From a virus, in the IMG/VR virus record IMGVR_UViG_3300046000_009133, positions 1 to 64,000 of that record: a stretch of DNA of 64,000 nt. One strand, given 5' to 3'. The notes beneath the pieces are model-generated. The model was not told the origin of the DNA. It searched no databases and worked only from the letters and a program-made list of their open reading frames with translations. Within the stretch, counting starts at the first letter, position 1. The number at the start of each line of letters is the position of its first letter. A program made the translations under genes and the position numbers. This document shows positions 54,282-62,687 of the stretch, piece by piece.

Positions 54282-56585
54282 TCAGCCGCACTTGCTGTGG
54301 CCGCAGTCGATGCACTGGAAACACCCGGCTTCATGCTTCACGTTCCCCGAAAAGCACTTCGGGCACATCTCGCCACCCTTGCGAGGCTCTGACACCTCGA
54401 CCTCGTGACCACCATCATCAACCATCGCAGCGCGAGTCTCGGCGATATAGCCGATCGCAATCATGTGCCGCTCGATCACCCCACCAATGGCAGCCAATAC
54501 CGAAGGAATGTATTTCCCCTCGACCCATGCACCACCCTTCGGATCGAAGACGGCTTTCAGTTCTTCCGCGACGAAGCGACTGTCATGCGGGCGACGGAAG
54601 ACCGCGGAGATCATGCGAGTCAGAGCCACCGTCCAGGCGAAATGCTCCATGTTCTTGGAATTGATGAACACCTCGAACGGCCGACGCTGACCGTTCTCCA
54701 CAATGTCGCTGATGGTGACGTATATCGCGTGGTCGCTCAACGGCCACTTGATCTTGTAGGTTGCGCCGTCTAGCGCGTCGGGGCGTGCGACGATCTCGCC
54801 AACTAGGGGCACCACTTCTTTCTTCGGTGCTTCGGTCACGCTCAGAACCGAACCGGTTACATCATTCGGCCGATAAGTGGTACAGCCTTTGCAGCCAAGT
54901 TCATAAGCTCTAAGATACACCGACTTGAAGTCTTCGAAGGTGATATCTTCGGGCAGGTTGATGGTCTTGGAAATGGAACTATCGACCCACTTCTGAACTA
55001 TACCGGTCATTGCCAAATGCGCTTCGGGGGAAAGATTTTGTGAGGTCACAAAATAATCAGGAAGCAGATCGTTTGACCAGTTCGAAAAGCCGTCGCTGTT
55101 GTCGTTCCAAAACTCTCGGTAGGCAGCAACAGCATAATCTTCGACGATTTCTTCACGTTTCGAACCATCGTCCTGCAAGACCTTTCGAACATAGGACAGA
55201 GCAAATACAGGTTCGATACCAGAAGAAACGTTACCTGCATAAAGGCTGATGGTGCCGGTCGGTGCAATAGACAACAACAGAGCATTGCGGATGCCGTATT
55301 TTGCGATTTCACTTTTAAGGCTGACAGGCAACATGCGACCGGCGAAACGTGGTGCCTTCAAGAACTCATCAGCGTCGAATGTTTGAAAAGAACCTTTTTC
55401 GATCGCCAAACCAAGACTGGTATTATAGGCAGCTTCGGCAATCAGGGCCATGACTCGGTCAGTCCAAGCCACAGCAGCCTCTGAGCCGTAAGTCAGGCCG
55501 CACATGATCAGGGCGTCAGCCAATCCCGTCACACCCAAGCCAAGTTGCCTGTCGCTTTTGGCTTTCAACATCTGCGCTTCAAGAGGGTAGTTACTCACCT
55601 CAATCACGTTGTCCATTGCACGGATCGCAGTTTCAACCACTTCTTCCAACCGATCCATGTCGATCCACGAAGCCTCGGTAAAAGCATTTCGAACGAGCAT
55701 AGCCAAATTTATCGACCCAAGAAGGCAGGAAGCGTATGGTCCCATTGGCTTCTCTGCGCAAGGGTTAGTGGTGGCAATAGTTTCTATATACCCTATGTTG
55801 TGATCAGCATTCACGCGGTCAATGAAAATAACACCAGGTTCAGCAAAGGCATAAGTATTGCCCATGATACGATCCCACAGGTCGCGTGCCTTGATCGTTT
55901 TTTCCGAAATCGTTTCCCCATGTCGGTTCTCAAAATGCAACCGCCACGGGGCATCCTCTTTTACCGCGCCCATGAAAGCATCTGTGACCAACACGGAGAG
56001 GTTGAACATACGAAGTCGGGCAGGATCTCGCTTTGCTTCAATGAACGCTTCAATATCAGGATGATCGCAACGCATCGTCGCCATCATCGCGCCGCGCCGA
56101 CTGCCTGCAGACATTATAGTTCTGCACATGGAATCCCAAACGTCCATAAAAGATAATGGTCCTGAAGCATCGGCTGCCACACCCTTCACTTCAGAACCCA
56201 TGGGGCGAATAGTGCTGAAATCGTAGCCGATCCCACCACCCTGCTGCATGGTCAAGGCAGCTTCCTTCAGATGCGAAAAAATCCCATCCATGGAATCCGG
56301 TATTGTGCCCATAGTATAACAGTTCGCAAGCGTGACTGCTCGACCTGTTCCAGCGCCAGAAATGATGCGACCAGCAGGCGAAAACTCGCGGCTCACCATG
56401 ATGTCGTAGAACTGCTTTTCCCAATGGGTTCGATTAAAAACACCATCTTCCGCAGCAGCCAACGCCTTAGCAACCCGCCGCCAAGTATCATTCATGGTTT
56501 GATCAATGGGCGTGCCATCGGCAGCTTTGAAACGATACTTCATATCCCAAATCTGATGGGAAATCTGCGGCAGTTCATCCGTCAT
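54282..56585 (-). CDS. B12-dependent (class II) ribonucleotide reductase NrdJ, 767 aa
   Basis: The protein has NPCAE (active-site Cys), a Gly-rich PTGTISLYAGNVSSGIEP loop and the C-terminal redox/zinc tail CPKCFSGNVKHEAGCFQCIDCGHSKC. This is a class II enzyme and makes dNTPs without oxygen limits. I start at ATG 56585; upstream codons cross the operator. It leads the operon nrdJ-dcd-helicase. Confidence 0.95.
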   Translation of the reverse strand: MTDELPQISHQIWDMKYRFKAADGTPIDQTMNDTWRRVAKALAAAEDGVFNRTHWEKQFYDIMVSREFSPAGRIISGAGTGRAVTLANCYTMGTIPDSMDGIFSHLKEAALTMQQGGGIGYDFSTIRPMGSEVKGVAADASGPLSFMDVWDSMCRTIMSAGSRRGAMMATMRCDHPDIEAFIEAKRDPARLRMFNLSVLVTDAFMGAVKEDAPWRLHFENRHGETISEKTIKARDLWDRIMGNTYAFAEPGVIFIDRVNADHNIGYIETIATTNPCAEKPMGPYASCLLGSINLAMLVRNAFTEASWIDMDRLEEVVETAIRAMDNVIEVSNYPLEAQMLKAKSDRQLGLGVTGLADALIMCGLTYGSEAAVAWTDRVMALIAEAAYNTSLGLAIEKGSFQTFDADEFLKAPRFAGRMLPVSLKSEIAKYGIRNALLLSIAPTGTISLYAGNVSSGIEPVFALSYVRKVLQDDGSKREEIVEDYAVAAYREFWNDNSDGFSNWSNDLLPDYFVTSQNLSPEAHLAMTGIVQKWVDSSISKTINLPEDITFEDFKSVYLRAYELGCKGCTTYRPNDVTGSVLSVTEAPKKEVVPLVGEIVARPDALDGATYKIKWPLSDHAIYVTISDIVENGQRRPFEVFINSKNMEHFAWTVALTRMISAVFRRPHDSRFVAEELKAVFDPKGGAWVEGKYIPSVLAAIGGVIERHMIAIGYIAETRAAMVDDGGHEVEVSEPRKGGEMCPKCFSGNVKHEAGCFQCIDCGHSKCG

Positions 56586-56606
56586 GGCAGTCCTCTTTTG
56601 ATTGAT

Positions 56607-56625
56607 TCTCACTTCATAAGTGAAA
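56607..56625 (-). promoter_or_regulatory. Operator dyad upstream of nrdJ
   Basis: TCTCAC-TTCATAA-GTGAAA, 22 bases upstream of the nrdJ start. On the minus strand TTATGA in the dyad could be the -10 box. Confidence 0.65.
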
Positions 56626-56658
56626 ACTACATCTTGTTTTCAGATAAAGCAACCAGTG

Positions 56659-57957
56659 CTACCAGGTGTAGACGATGCAATGTCCTGCGCCACCCGTGCC
56701 GCCATTGCCACCAAGGCCGGGGTTCATCCCCACACCCCCGCCGCCAGCACCACCACCGCCCACACCACCGTCACCACCATTAGCACCGCCTACCGATGCT
56801 GTAACCGATGTTCCGCCCCCACCGCCTCCGTGACCCGCACGTCCAGAGTTACCGCCGCCGCCCGCACCACCGGCAGTCGGGGCGGCACCGTCCGTGCCAA
56901 CAGCGCCGCCGCCCGCGCTGACATAGGAACCTGATCGCCCGCCTGCTCCACCAGCGACAACCGTAGGTGTCGCGCTGTGTGATCCACCAGCACCGCCGCC
57001 GCCGCCACCCCGGATAGATGATCCGCCATTTGATCCCGCAACGGGCGTGGCCGCAATACCAGCGCCCGCCGCGCCGCCAAACTCCGCGTTTACGTTCGTA
57101 CCAACTACGACCGTTCCGGTGATACCCTGCCCACCCGCACCGTTTGAGGCAGACGTTGGCAAGCCGCCCGTACCACCGGATGTGCTGCCAGTCCCACCGG
57201 CGCCACCCGCACCACCGCCACCCCCGCCACCCGTAGCAAGTGCAGAAATTGCACCGCCTGCACCACCACCGCCGCCGAACGCGGTAAGCCAGTTCCCAAA
57301 CGAGGTGTTGCCACCAATACCACCCGACCCGCCCGCAGCACCCGCTACGCCCCGGATACCTGCCGCCCCACCCGTGCCGATGGTAACGGCCTCGGTGCTG
57401 GATAAATCAGATGCGGCGAACGTGCTCAGCGCATGAGCGCCACCACCGCCCCCACCGCCGCCCTTGGCGACAACGGCAGTTGCAAGCGATGCCCCCGCCC
57501 CACCACCGCCGCCAGCCCCAATGGCCTCAACAATCACGATCTTCGGGGTAAAGTTCGTCGGTTTGATCCATGTGCCGCCCACCCCGGAAAATACCTGAAT
57601 ATCAGGATACCCATTGGGGGCGACACCTGATGCAGACCATCCCTTATCCAGCGTGAAAAACACCGCTTGACCAGCAGAGATGACCTCGCGCCATTGGATA
57701 TGCGCGACAGTGCCGTTGTGCTTGTCGATCGTCACCGTTTGCGGGCTTGCGCCGTTGTTGAAGATCACCAAAGACTTGATCAACCGCTGACCAGCCCCCG
57801 GCGCGGCGAGAGCCGTTGTTGTTGTCGCCGTGCTAATCGTCACCTCGCTTGACCCCACTGTCGCCCCCGGCAAGTCGGCGTAGGTAACAGACACATCCGT
57901 TGATGACGCCGCAGATGTGGTTACGCGAAGTGTTGTTGAAGCATCATCCAAGATCAT
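56659..57957 (-). CDS. Tail fibre/adhesin with polyglycine domain, 432 aa
   Basis: After an N-terminal beta domain of about 150 residues (IKSLVIFNNGASPQTVTIDKHNGTV...), the rest is over 40 percent glycine with GGGGG runs. It ends AGHCIVYTW. This is the layout of phage glycine-rich tip adhesins (gp38 of T4-like S16), whose polyglycine helices form a layered bundle displaying receptor-binding loops. I start at ATG 57957. Confidence 0.75.
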   Translation of the reverse strand: MILDDASTTLRVTTSAASSTDVSVTYADLPGATVGSSEVTISTATTTTALAAPGAGQRLIKSLVIFNNGASPQTVTIDKHNGTVAHIQWREVISAGQAVFFTLDKGWSASGVAPNGYPDIQVFSGVGGTWIKPTNFTPKIVIVEAIGAGGGGGAGASLATAVVAKGGGGGGGGAHALSTFAASDLSSTEAVTIGTGGAAGIRGVAGAAGGSGGIGGNTSFGNWLTAFGGGGGAGGAISALATGGGGGGGAGGAGGTGSTSGGTGGLPTSASNGAGGQGITGTVVVGTNVNAEFGGAAGAGIAATPVAGSNGGSSIRGGGGGGAGGSHSATPTVVAGGAGGRSGSYVSAGGGAVGTDGAAPTAGGAGGGGNSGRAGHGGGGGGTSVTASVGGANGGDGGVGGGGAGGGGVGMNPGLGGNGGTGGAGHCIVYTW

Positions 57958-57958
57958 A

Positions 57959-58150
57959 TCAAACCACCCATGAAAAAATCGGGCTCGGTGGCTGCCAATC
58001 GGCGTCACCGTCCGTCGCGCTGGCCTTGGTCAGCACTTGCCCCGTGGTGCCACCAGCAGGCACGCCAGCGCCGCCGCCCGGCAGGCTGTCACCAGTTGGC
58101 AACTCCTGCGTCTGACCTGCAATGGTCACAAGTGGGCGACGTTCTGCCAT
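57959..58150 (-). CDS. Small structural protein, 63 aa
   Basis: PGGGAGVPAGGTTGQVLTKASATDGDADWQPP is the G-x-x-G-Q-V-L-T-K motif found in many phage fibres. It is probably a fibre segment split off from the adhesin downstream. Confidence 0.65.
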   Translation of the reverse strand: MAERRPLVTIAGQTQELPTGDSLPGGGAGVPAGGTTGQVLTKASATDGDADWQPPSPIFSWVV

Positions 58151-58153
58151 GAC

Positions 58154-58654
58154 TTACACCAGCAGAATCGACGGGTTGCTTTGGAAGTTCACGGTTGTCG
58201 TGCTGGTGGCAAACCCCACGACTTGCACCACGTTACCTGCCGCCGATGGTGCCGCTGCCTGACCCGCTCCAGCCGTGGTAGATAGGAACACTTTGCCAGC
58301 GGTTTGGCCGGTCACTTGGGTATTTGTGCCCTCAAAATAAACCGTCGCAGATGCCGCCGATCCGAATGCAGACAACACAAAACCCATAGCCTCTTTTCCC
58401 GAGACTGTGGCATCGGCCTTGCGCGCTTTAGCACCAGTGGAGTTCCAGATGTTTACCCAATCTCCAGCAGCAAGTGCTTCACTCGTGGTAATTACCTGCG
58501 TATCAGCACTGACACCCACAGGCATCATGGACGAGTCAATGCGACCCGTCCCGTCCAGTTGCGGGATTTTGCCAGCATCCCCAGCGCCCGCCGACGCAAC
58601 AAGCCCTGAAACCTCTGTCATTTGCCCCGCGACGTTTGCGATGTATTTAGCCAT
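58154..58654 (-). CDS. Tail fibre-region structural protein, 166 aa
   Basis: The sequence GKIPQLDGTGRIDSSMMPVGV is a common fibre element linking domains. The rest is beta-rich with Ala, Thr and Gly. It is likely a virion surface protein in the fibre cassette. Confidence 0.65.
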   Translation of the reverse strand: MAKYIANVAGQMTEVSGLVASAGAGDAGKIPQLDGTGRIDSSMMPVGVSADTQVITTSEALAAGDWVNIWNSTGAKARKADATVSGKEAMGFVLSAFGSAASATVYFEGTNTQVTGQTAGKVFLSTTAGAGQAAAPSAAGNVVQVVGFATSTTTVNFQSNPSILLV

Positions 58655-58657
58655 GTC

Positions 58658-59128
58658 TCAACTCCTATAGATGGTTGGTCGCAGATTTACTGCAATTTTG
58701 GTTGCGCTGACCGCTGTGCCAATTTGACGTAACGTACCAATGGGTTCGGTCTGTGTTAATACACCCACATTCCCGACGAAGATCGGCCCACCTGGCGTCC
58801 ATGTCCAAGTCGGCTCATCCATGACGCCATTGTGAATATAGTCCGCCGGTGTGCCTATAGATGCAGCACCGGCGGTGATCCCGATGGCTAGATCAATGGT
58901 CTCTTCAGTGGTGTGAAGGCCCTCTGCGGTGATGACGCGATGTCCACCCAATGCTTCACCGGCGGTGATTGTCTCTTGCGCAGGAGTCCCAGGTTCGCCC
59001 CGCAGCCCCCGATTCACGTCCAGCGAGACCGCTACAGTCTGATCCCGCGGAGATGCGATCAGCACCGAAGACTTGCCGCTCGGCTGAAGTTCGACCGTCG
59101 CGCGGGTCAGTTTGAGCAGGACCGACAT
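58658..59128 (-). CDS. Tail fibre-region structural protein, 156 aa
   Basis: NRGLRGEPGTP looks like a short collagen-like start, followed by a beta-rich domain with EPTWTWTPGGPIFVG. A fibre role is likely. I use the second ATG (59128). Confidence 0.55.
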   Translation of the reverse strand: MSVLLKLTRATVELQPSGKSSVLIASPRDQTVAVSLDVNRGLRGEPGTPAQETITAGEALGGHRVITAEGLHTTEETIDLAIGITAGAASIGTPADYIHNGVMDEPTWTWTPGGPIFVGNVGVLTQTEPIGTLRQIGTAVSATKIAVNLRPTIYRS

Positions 59129-59436
59129 CACCTGACCTCGATCTGGACAGCTTCTAGGGTATCAACCAGATCATCGCCGTTGGAGAAGTAATCCGCATCG
59201 CTTCGAGAAATCCGCAGCAGATGCACCCCTTTTGGCCACGTTGCTGTAACTACCGCCGATGCGTAAATCTCAAAATTGCGCGTGTCGATCTGCGTCACTG
59301 TGCAGACTGTATTTGGTGCTGAACCTGAAAAATCGACGACCGCAGACAGAGTTGTAGCACCAGTGAAAGGATCACCAGCCTTCCATTCGCCGGGAAGAAC
59401 GAACGAACTACCGCCCGTGAACAGAATTTTGCTCAC
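59128..59436 (-). CDS. Structural protein, 102 aa
   Basis: Small beta-rich protein (PGEWKAGDPFTGATTLSAVVDFSGSAP...) at the head of the fibre cassette. It may be an attachment domain. No motif. Confidence 0.55.
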   Translation of the reverse strand: MSKILFTGGSSFVLPGEWKAGDPFTGATTLSAVVDFSGSAPNTVCTVTQIDTRNFEIYASAVVTATWPKGVHLLRISRSDADYFSNGDDLVDTLEAVQIEVR

Positions 59437-59446
59437 AACATGTCCC

Positions 59447-59836
59447 TCACATTTCCCGTGACTTTAACGTGTTTCCCGTCGCGGAGCAAGTCGTCTGACT
59501 CTTGAGAAATTCGATAGTCTCATCTGCGGTGTAGAACACTTTTACCTCCACCCCGACCGCTGCCAGTCGCTTGTGTTCCTCGGGCTGGCCTGCTGTGAAT
59601 GCGGTCTTTTTGCCCTTGCGCAGCACCTTGAACTCGATCGGGATGATCTTGCCGAAGCCAAAGAAGAAGCGATCCGGGCAACTGCGCCTCCCGGCGTACT
59701 GCATCTTGCGCACAACCCATCCATTTGATTCAGCCCAGGCAACGGCCGTCAGTTCTTCGTTTGCTTCCAGTTCGCGCCGCTCAAAGTCGAAATCATCAGG
59801 CACTTTCACGGTGAGGGCTCCATAGATAATGCACAT
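59447..59836 (-). CDS. VRR-NUC nuclease, 129 aa
   Basis: AGRRSCPDRFFFGFGKIIPIEFKVLRKG is the VRR-NUC core: PD...EFK is the PD-(D/E)XK active site. Phage VRR-NUCs pair with SNF2-type helicases like the one at 51441, but here they are separated by about 5.6 kb. I start at ATG 59836 after ACGGAACC. Confidence 0.88.
   Translation of the reverse strand: MCIIYGALTVKVPDDFDFERRELEANEELTAVAWAESNGWVVRKMQYAGRRSCPDRFFFGFGKIIPIEFKVLRKGKKTAFTAGQPEEHKRLAAVGVEVKVFYTADETIEFLKSQTTCSATGNTLKSREM
59458..59489 (-). promoter_or_regulatory. Promoter/operator ahead of the fibre cassette
   Basis: On the minus strand TTGCTC (59489-59484) and TAAAGT (59466-59461) are 17 nt apart. The -10 lies in a degenerate dyad (TGACTTTAACGTGTTT). 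It overlaps the last codons of the VRR-NUC gene. Confidence 0.5.
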
Positions 59837-60014
59837 TGGTTCCGTAGAATCGGATGTGGCAGTGTGGGTGCTCGACCAGTGGCCAGTTGCGCTGAAACCG
59901 CGCCTGCTGCCACCGGGTGCCGGGGTGATTCTCGTACTGGAAAACCCCTTCGCCAGCAGCGACCGCGCCACCGCAGCGGTAGCAGGTTCCAGCGAAACGG
60001 TTGATCTCGCTCAT
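59796..60014 (-). CDS. Zinc-finger phage protein, 72 aa
   Basis: CYRCGGAVAAGEGVFQYE and EHPHCHIRFYGT give a Cys/His zinc site seen in small phage proteins beside polymerase genes. It overlaps both neighbours. Function unknown. Confidence 0.7.
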   Translation of the reverse strand: MSEINRFAGTCYRCGGAVAAGEGVFQYENHPGTRWQQARFQRNWPLVEHPHCHIRFYGTNVHYLWSPHRESA

Positions 60015-62047
60015 GGCGCCACCGCGAACTGCGACAGGACTGCCCTGCGATTGGCCTTGGTGATGCGGATGCGTTTTTGGGGTGGTTTAATCTCACCAAA
60101 GTAGCCGAGGTCACGCAAAATTTCAGTCGTTTCCTCGATATACTTCGCGTAGTCGATGTCGCTGGGAAACTCATCGGGAAGATTCATCGCAGGGATGGCG
60201 CCATCAGATTTCGGCACCTTTTTGAAATTGCCGGTCGAGGCGTGAGGCTCTTTTTCCATGATCGGTGCGCCGTCGATGCCCCAATAATAGCGCACCACCT
60301 TACCGAGATACTCGTCGCGCCAAGTTGCGCCCTTTGACGCCTTAATCACCGTCACGAAGTCCCGGATGTCACGGCTGGCGCGAATTGTGTCCTCAATCGA
60401 AGTGCCGTCCTTGATCAGCCCTAGCGCAGCGTCAGAGCAGATCGTCGCCTGGGGGTTTTTCATCAGTTGCCCGCGCACCGGGTCGAAATCGGATGAGTCT
60501 TTATTCCATGGGTTGCCGAGCGGACCTTTGCGCTTGTGACCGCCATCGGGCTTGATCGCAAAATAGCTGTTGACCGACTGGTTGTAGACAGACTTGTATT
60601 CGCCGAACTCCAATTCCATCACGGTGTCGCGTTCCCATTGCGAACAGATCGCTTCCAATGGTGACGGATTCAGCCGGTCGCGATTCAGCCCCCCGTAGAG
60701 GTGCCGCGGGCATCGGAACAGCACACCATCAGTGTTGCCGCTAACAACCGGAATCCCGGCACCCTCGGCGCGCTCGATCAGCATCAACAGGGTCAGTTGA
60801 CCGGTCAGCGTGACCGAGATCATTAGGTGGGGGGCATAGAGAGCGCTGTATCTGCTGCCGAGCTTTCCGTACACGCCATTGAGCTGGATCTTACCCCCCT
60901 TGTCGGCGACCTGGCATTCAAGAAGCTCTTGCTCCAGCAACTTTTTTCGATCAGGATCGTTGACGCTTTTGAGTTCGACCTTGACATCCTTGCTGCGCTT
61001 TTTCGCCCTAATCCTTGTGTCCATCACTTCCTGATAGACGGTAAGGAAAGCGGGTCCGAGCGCCTGGGGATACAGTCCGAGCATCAGAATCAGGCGGGGG
61101 TACTGGCCGGCGACATCAGCGTCCACTAAGATTGAGTCTTCATCGCTGTGAACCGCGCGATTGGCCTCAGTGCTATGTAGCCCGCCGATACCCATTTGAT
61201 AGGTTGTAGCGCCGATGGTGACCTTCGTATCGGCCAACCACTTCGGCATGTCGACCTTGCCGTCAGAGGTGATGATGAAATCGGTCGTGCGCAATCGCTC
61301 AAGGATGCTCTGCAACTCAGGCGTCCGAAACCGCATGAACTCGGGAACCGGATAACGGAACATCGTTCCCGGCTTAACGGACGGCCGGTCGATCTGTTTA
61401 CCTGTGATCTGCTCGACCCGCTTCTTAACGATGGCTTCGCCGATCTGGCTATCCGACTTCGACATGAAATAGAGACCGTGCTTCTCACCCAAGTCACGGC
61501 GCAGTTGCAGGGGTTCGGCGAGAGTCGTCCACAGGTTCTCGGTCGCATCGAGATCGCTATGGAGACAGTAATCGCCAACAACATCCATCTGCGCATCAGT
61601 TAGAACTGTGCTCTCATGGTAAGGTAAATCCTGCAACCGCGTTCCGTGCATCCGACCGTTGAGCGCCTTCAAACCGGCAAAGGCATTCGGCTGCGGTTCC
61701 ATGAGGTCGATGTGGTGGTTCTTTACGTCCCACGGTAGCCGGATGCCAAGGAAGTCCTCAACCTCCCACGGCTTCAGATTGCCCTTGATGATGCCATCGC
61801 TGGCCCGCTTCAACTTTTCATTGGTCACGTTCTCGTCGAGCGAGTACCAGATCATCGGCAAGTCATAGGTCAGGCTGTTGTAGCCCACGGTTTCATTGCG
61901 CAGCAAAATGCGCCGCACGAAATCCCGATCATAGTTCTGATTGCGCCCGCTGAACTCGACACCGACCCGCTTTCCATCGTGCTGGCGCTTGAAGCCGACG
62001 AAAAAGTAATTCTGGTAGCACTCAATGTCGGTGAAAATTGTGTGCAT
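60011..62047 (-). CDS. Family B-like DNA polymerase with 3'-5' exonuclease, 678 aa
   Basis: N-terminal exonuclease: FTDIECYQNYF (Exo I), VGYNSLTYDLPM (Exo II), YCLHSDLDAT (Exo III). Polymerase: DADVAGQYPRLI (motif A, about 308), QLNGVYGKLGSRYS (motif B, about 386) and SGNTDGVL (motif C, about 435). Motif C has N-T-D-G in place of D-T-D-S, so one of the two Asp residues is Asn. Similar forms occur in phage polymerases. It is the main replication enzyme here. Confidence 0.88.
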   Translation of the reverse strand: MHTIFTDIECYQNYFFVGFKRQHDGKRVGVEFSGRNQNYDRDFVRRILLRNETVGYNSLTYDLPMIWYSLDENVTNEKLKRASDGIIKGNLKPWEVEDFLGIRLPWDVKNHHIDLMEPQPNAFAGLKALNGRMHGTRLQDLPYHESTVLTDAQMDVVGDYCLHSDLDATENLWTTLAEPLQLRRDLGEKHGLYFMSKSDSQIGEAIVKKRVEQITGKQIDRPSVKPGTMFRYPVPEFMRFRTPELQSILERLRTTDFIITSDGKVDMPKWLADTKVTIGATTYQMGIGGLHSTEANRAVHSDEDSILVDADVAGQYPRLILMLGLYPQALGPAFLTVYQEVMDTRIRAKKRSKDVKVELKSVNDPDRKKLLEQELLECQVADKGGKIQLNGVYGKLGSRYSALYAPHLMISVTLTGQLTLLMLIERAEGAGIPVVSGNTDGVLFRCPRHLYGGLNRDRLNPSPLEAICSQWERDTVMELEFGEYKSVYNQSVNSYFAIKPDGGHKRKGPLGNPWNKDSSDFDPVRGQLMKNPQATICSDAALGLIKDGTSIEDTIRASRDIRDFVTVIKASKGATWRDEYLGKVVRYYWGIDGAPIMEKEPHASTGNFKKVPKSDGAIPAMNLPDEFPSDIDYAKYIEETTEILRDLGYFGEIKPPQKRIRITKANRRAVLSQFAVAP

Positions 62048-62628
62048 TACAGATCAAGCATGGTGCTACCAATAGCAGGATCAGCCACAACCTTCCGACC
62101 CTTGATTTCCTGCCACATGCTGCTGACCCACATCGCCTGATGCCGAGCGTCATCCAGCGCGTTGTGATAGACGCCGGCGCTGCTCTCAATCTTCGGTGCC
62201 CTGCGACCAGCCAGCAGCGCGACTGTGCGACAGCAACGCACGTTCCAGAACTTCCAGGGTGACAACTGCCCGAGCGCCTTGTGATAGGCATATTCGAGAA
62301 TCGTCATGTCGAAACTGGGTCCGTTGCCCCAAACCTCAATATCTTTCCAGCCTGAGCGACCGAATTTCGTCAGTTCAGTAAGCCCTTCAGCCAGCGTCTT
62401 TTGACCCGATATCGCAGCTTTACGAGCAGGGTCAGCCTGTGACATCCACCACTTGAAAGTATCACCATCTGGAACACTGTGATGAAAAGCATCGACCGGC
62501 GAAATCGCGACATAGAACTCGGCGCCGAGCTTCGATTTGTCCGGATCAAACATCACCGCCCCAATCGAAAGCACAGGTGCATTTGCCCGCTGCCCGCAGG
62601 TCTCAATGTCAATCATCATATGGTTCAT
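62047..62628 (-). CDS. DEDD-type 3'-5' exonuclease, 193 aa
   Basis: MMIDIETCG, a middle VWGNGPSFDMTILEYAY and the final YHNALDDARHQA give the D-E-D-D-h motif of exonucleases (DUF5051-like). It overlaps the polymerase by one base. The end is GSTMLDL, similar to the ssDNA-binding protein. I use ATG 62628 after GGGAGA. Confidence 0.85.
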   Translation of the reverse strand: MNHMMIDIETCGQRANAPVLSIGAVMFDPDKSKLGAEFYVAISPVDAFHHSVPDGDTFKWWMSQADPARKAAISGQKTLAEGLTELTKFGRSGWKDIEVWGNGPSFDMTILEYAYHKALGQLSPWKFWNVRCCRTVALLAGRRAPKIESSAGVYHNALDDARHQAMWVSSMWQEIKGRKVVADPAIGSTMLDL

Positions 62629-62681
62629 AACGTGAATCTCCCGTAAAAAGTGATTCGAGGGGCAGTGCAAACCGCCCCTCG
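62626..62681 (-). terminator. Terminator and leader between the ssDNA-binding and exonuclease genes
   Basis: On the minus strand an 8-bp stem CGAGGGGC/GCCCCTCG (62681-62656) is followed by AATCACTTTTTACGGGAGA. The T run could end transcription. AATCAC-TTTTTAC is also a copy of the operator left arm and core, and GGGAGA is the exonuclease ribosome-binding site. Confidence 0.55.
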
Positions 62682-62687
62682 CTGCTG

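Noticed and set aside
56790-57436. Pro/Ala-rich and Val/Arg-rich frames opposite the adhesin
   Set aside because: They result from GC-rich glycine codons in the adhesin gene and have no start signals.
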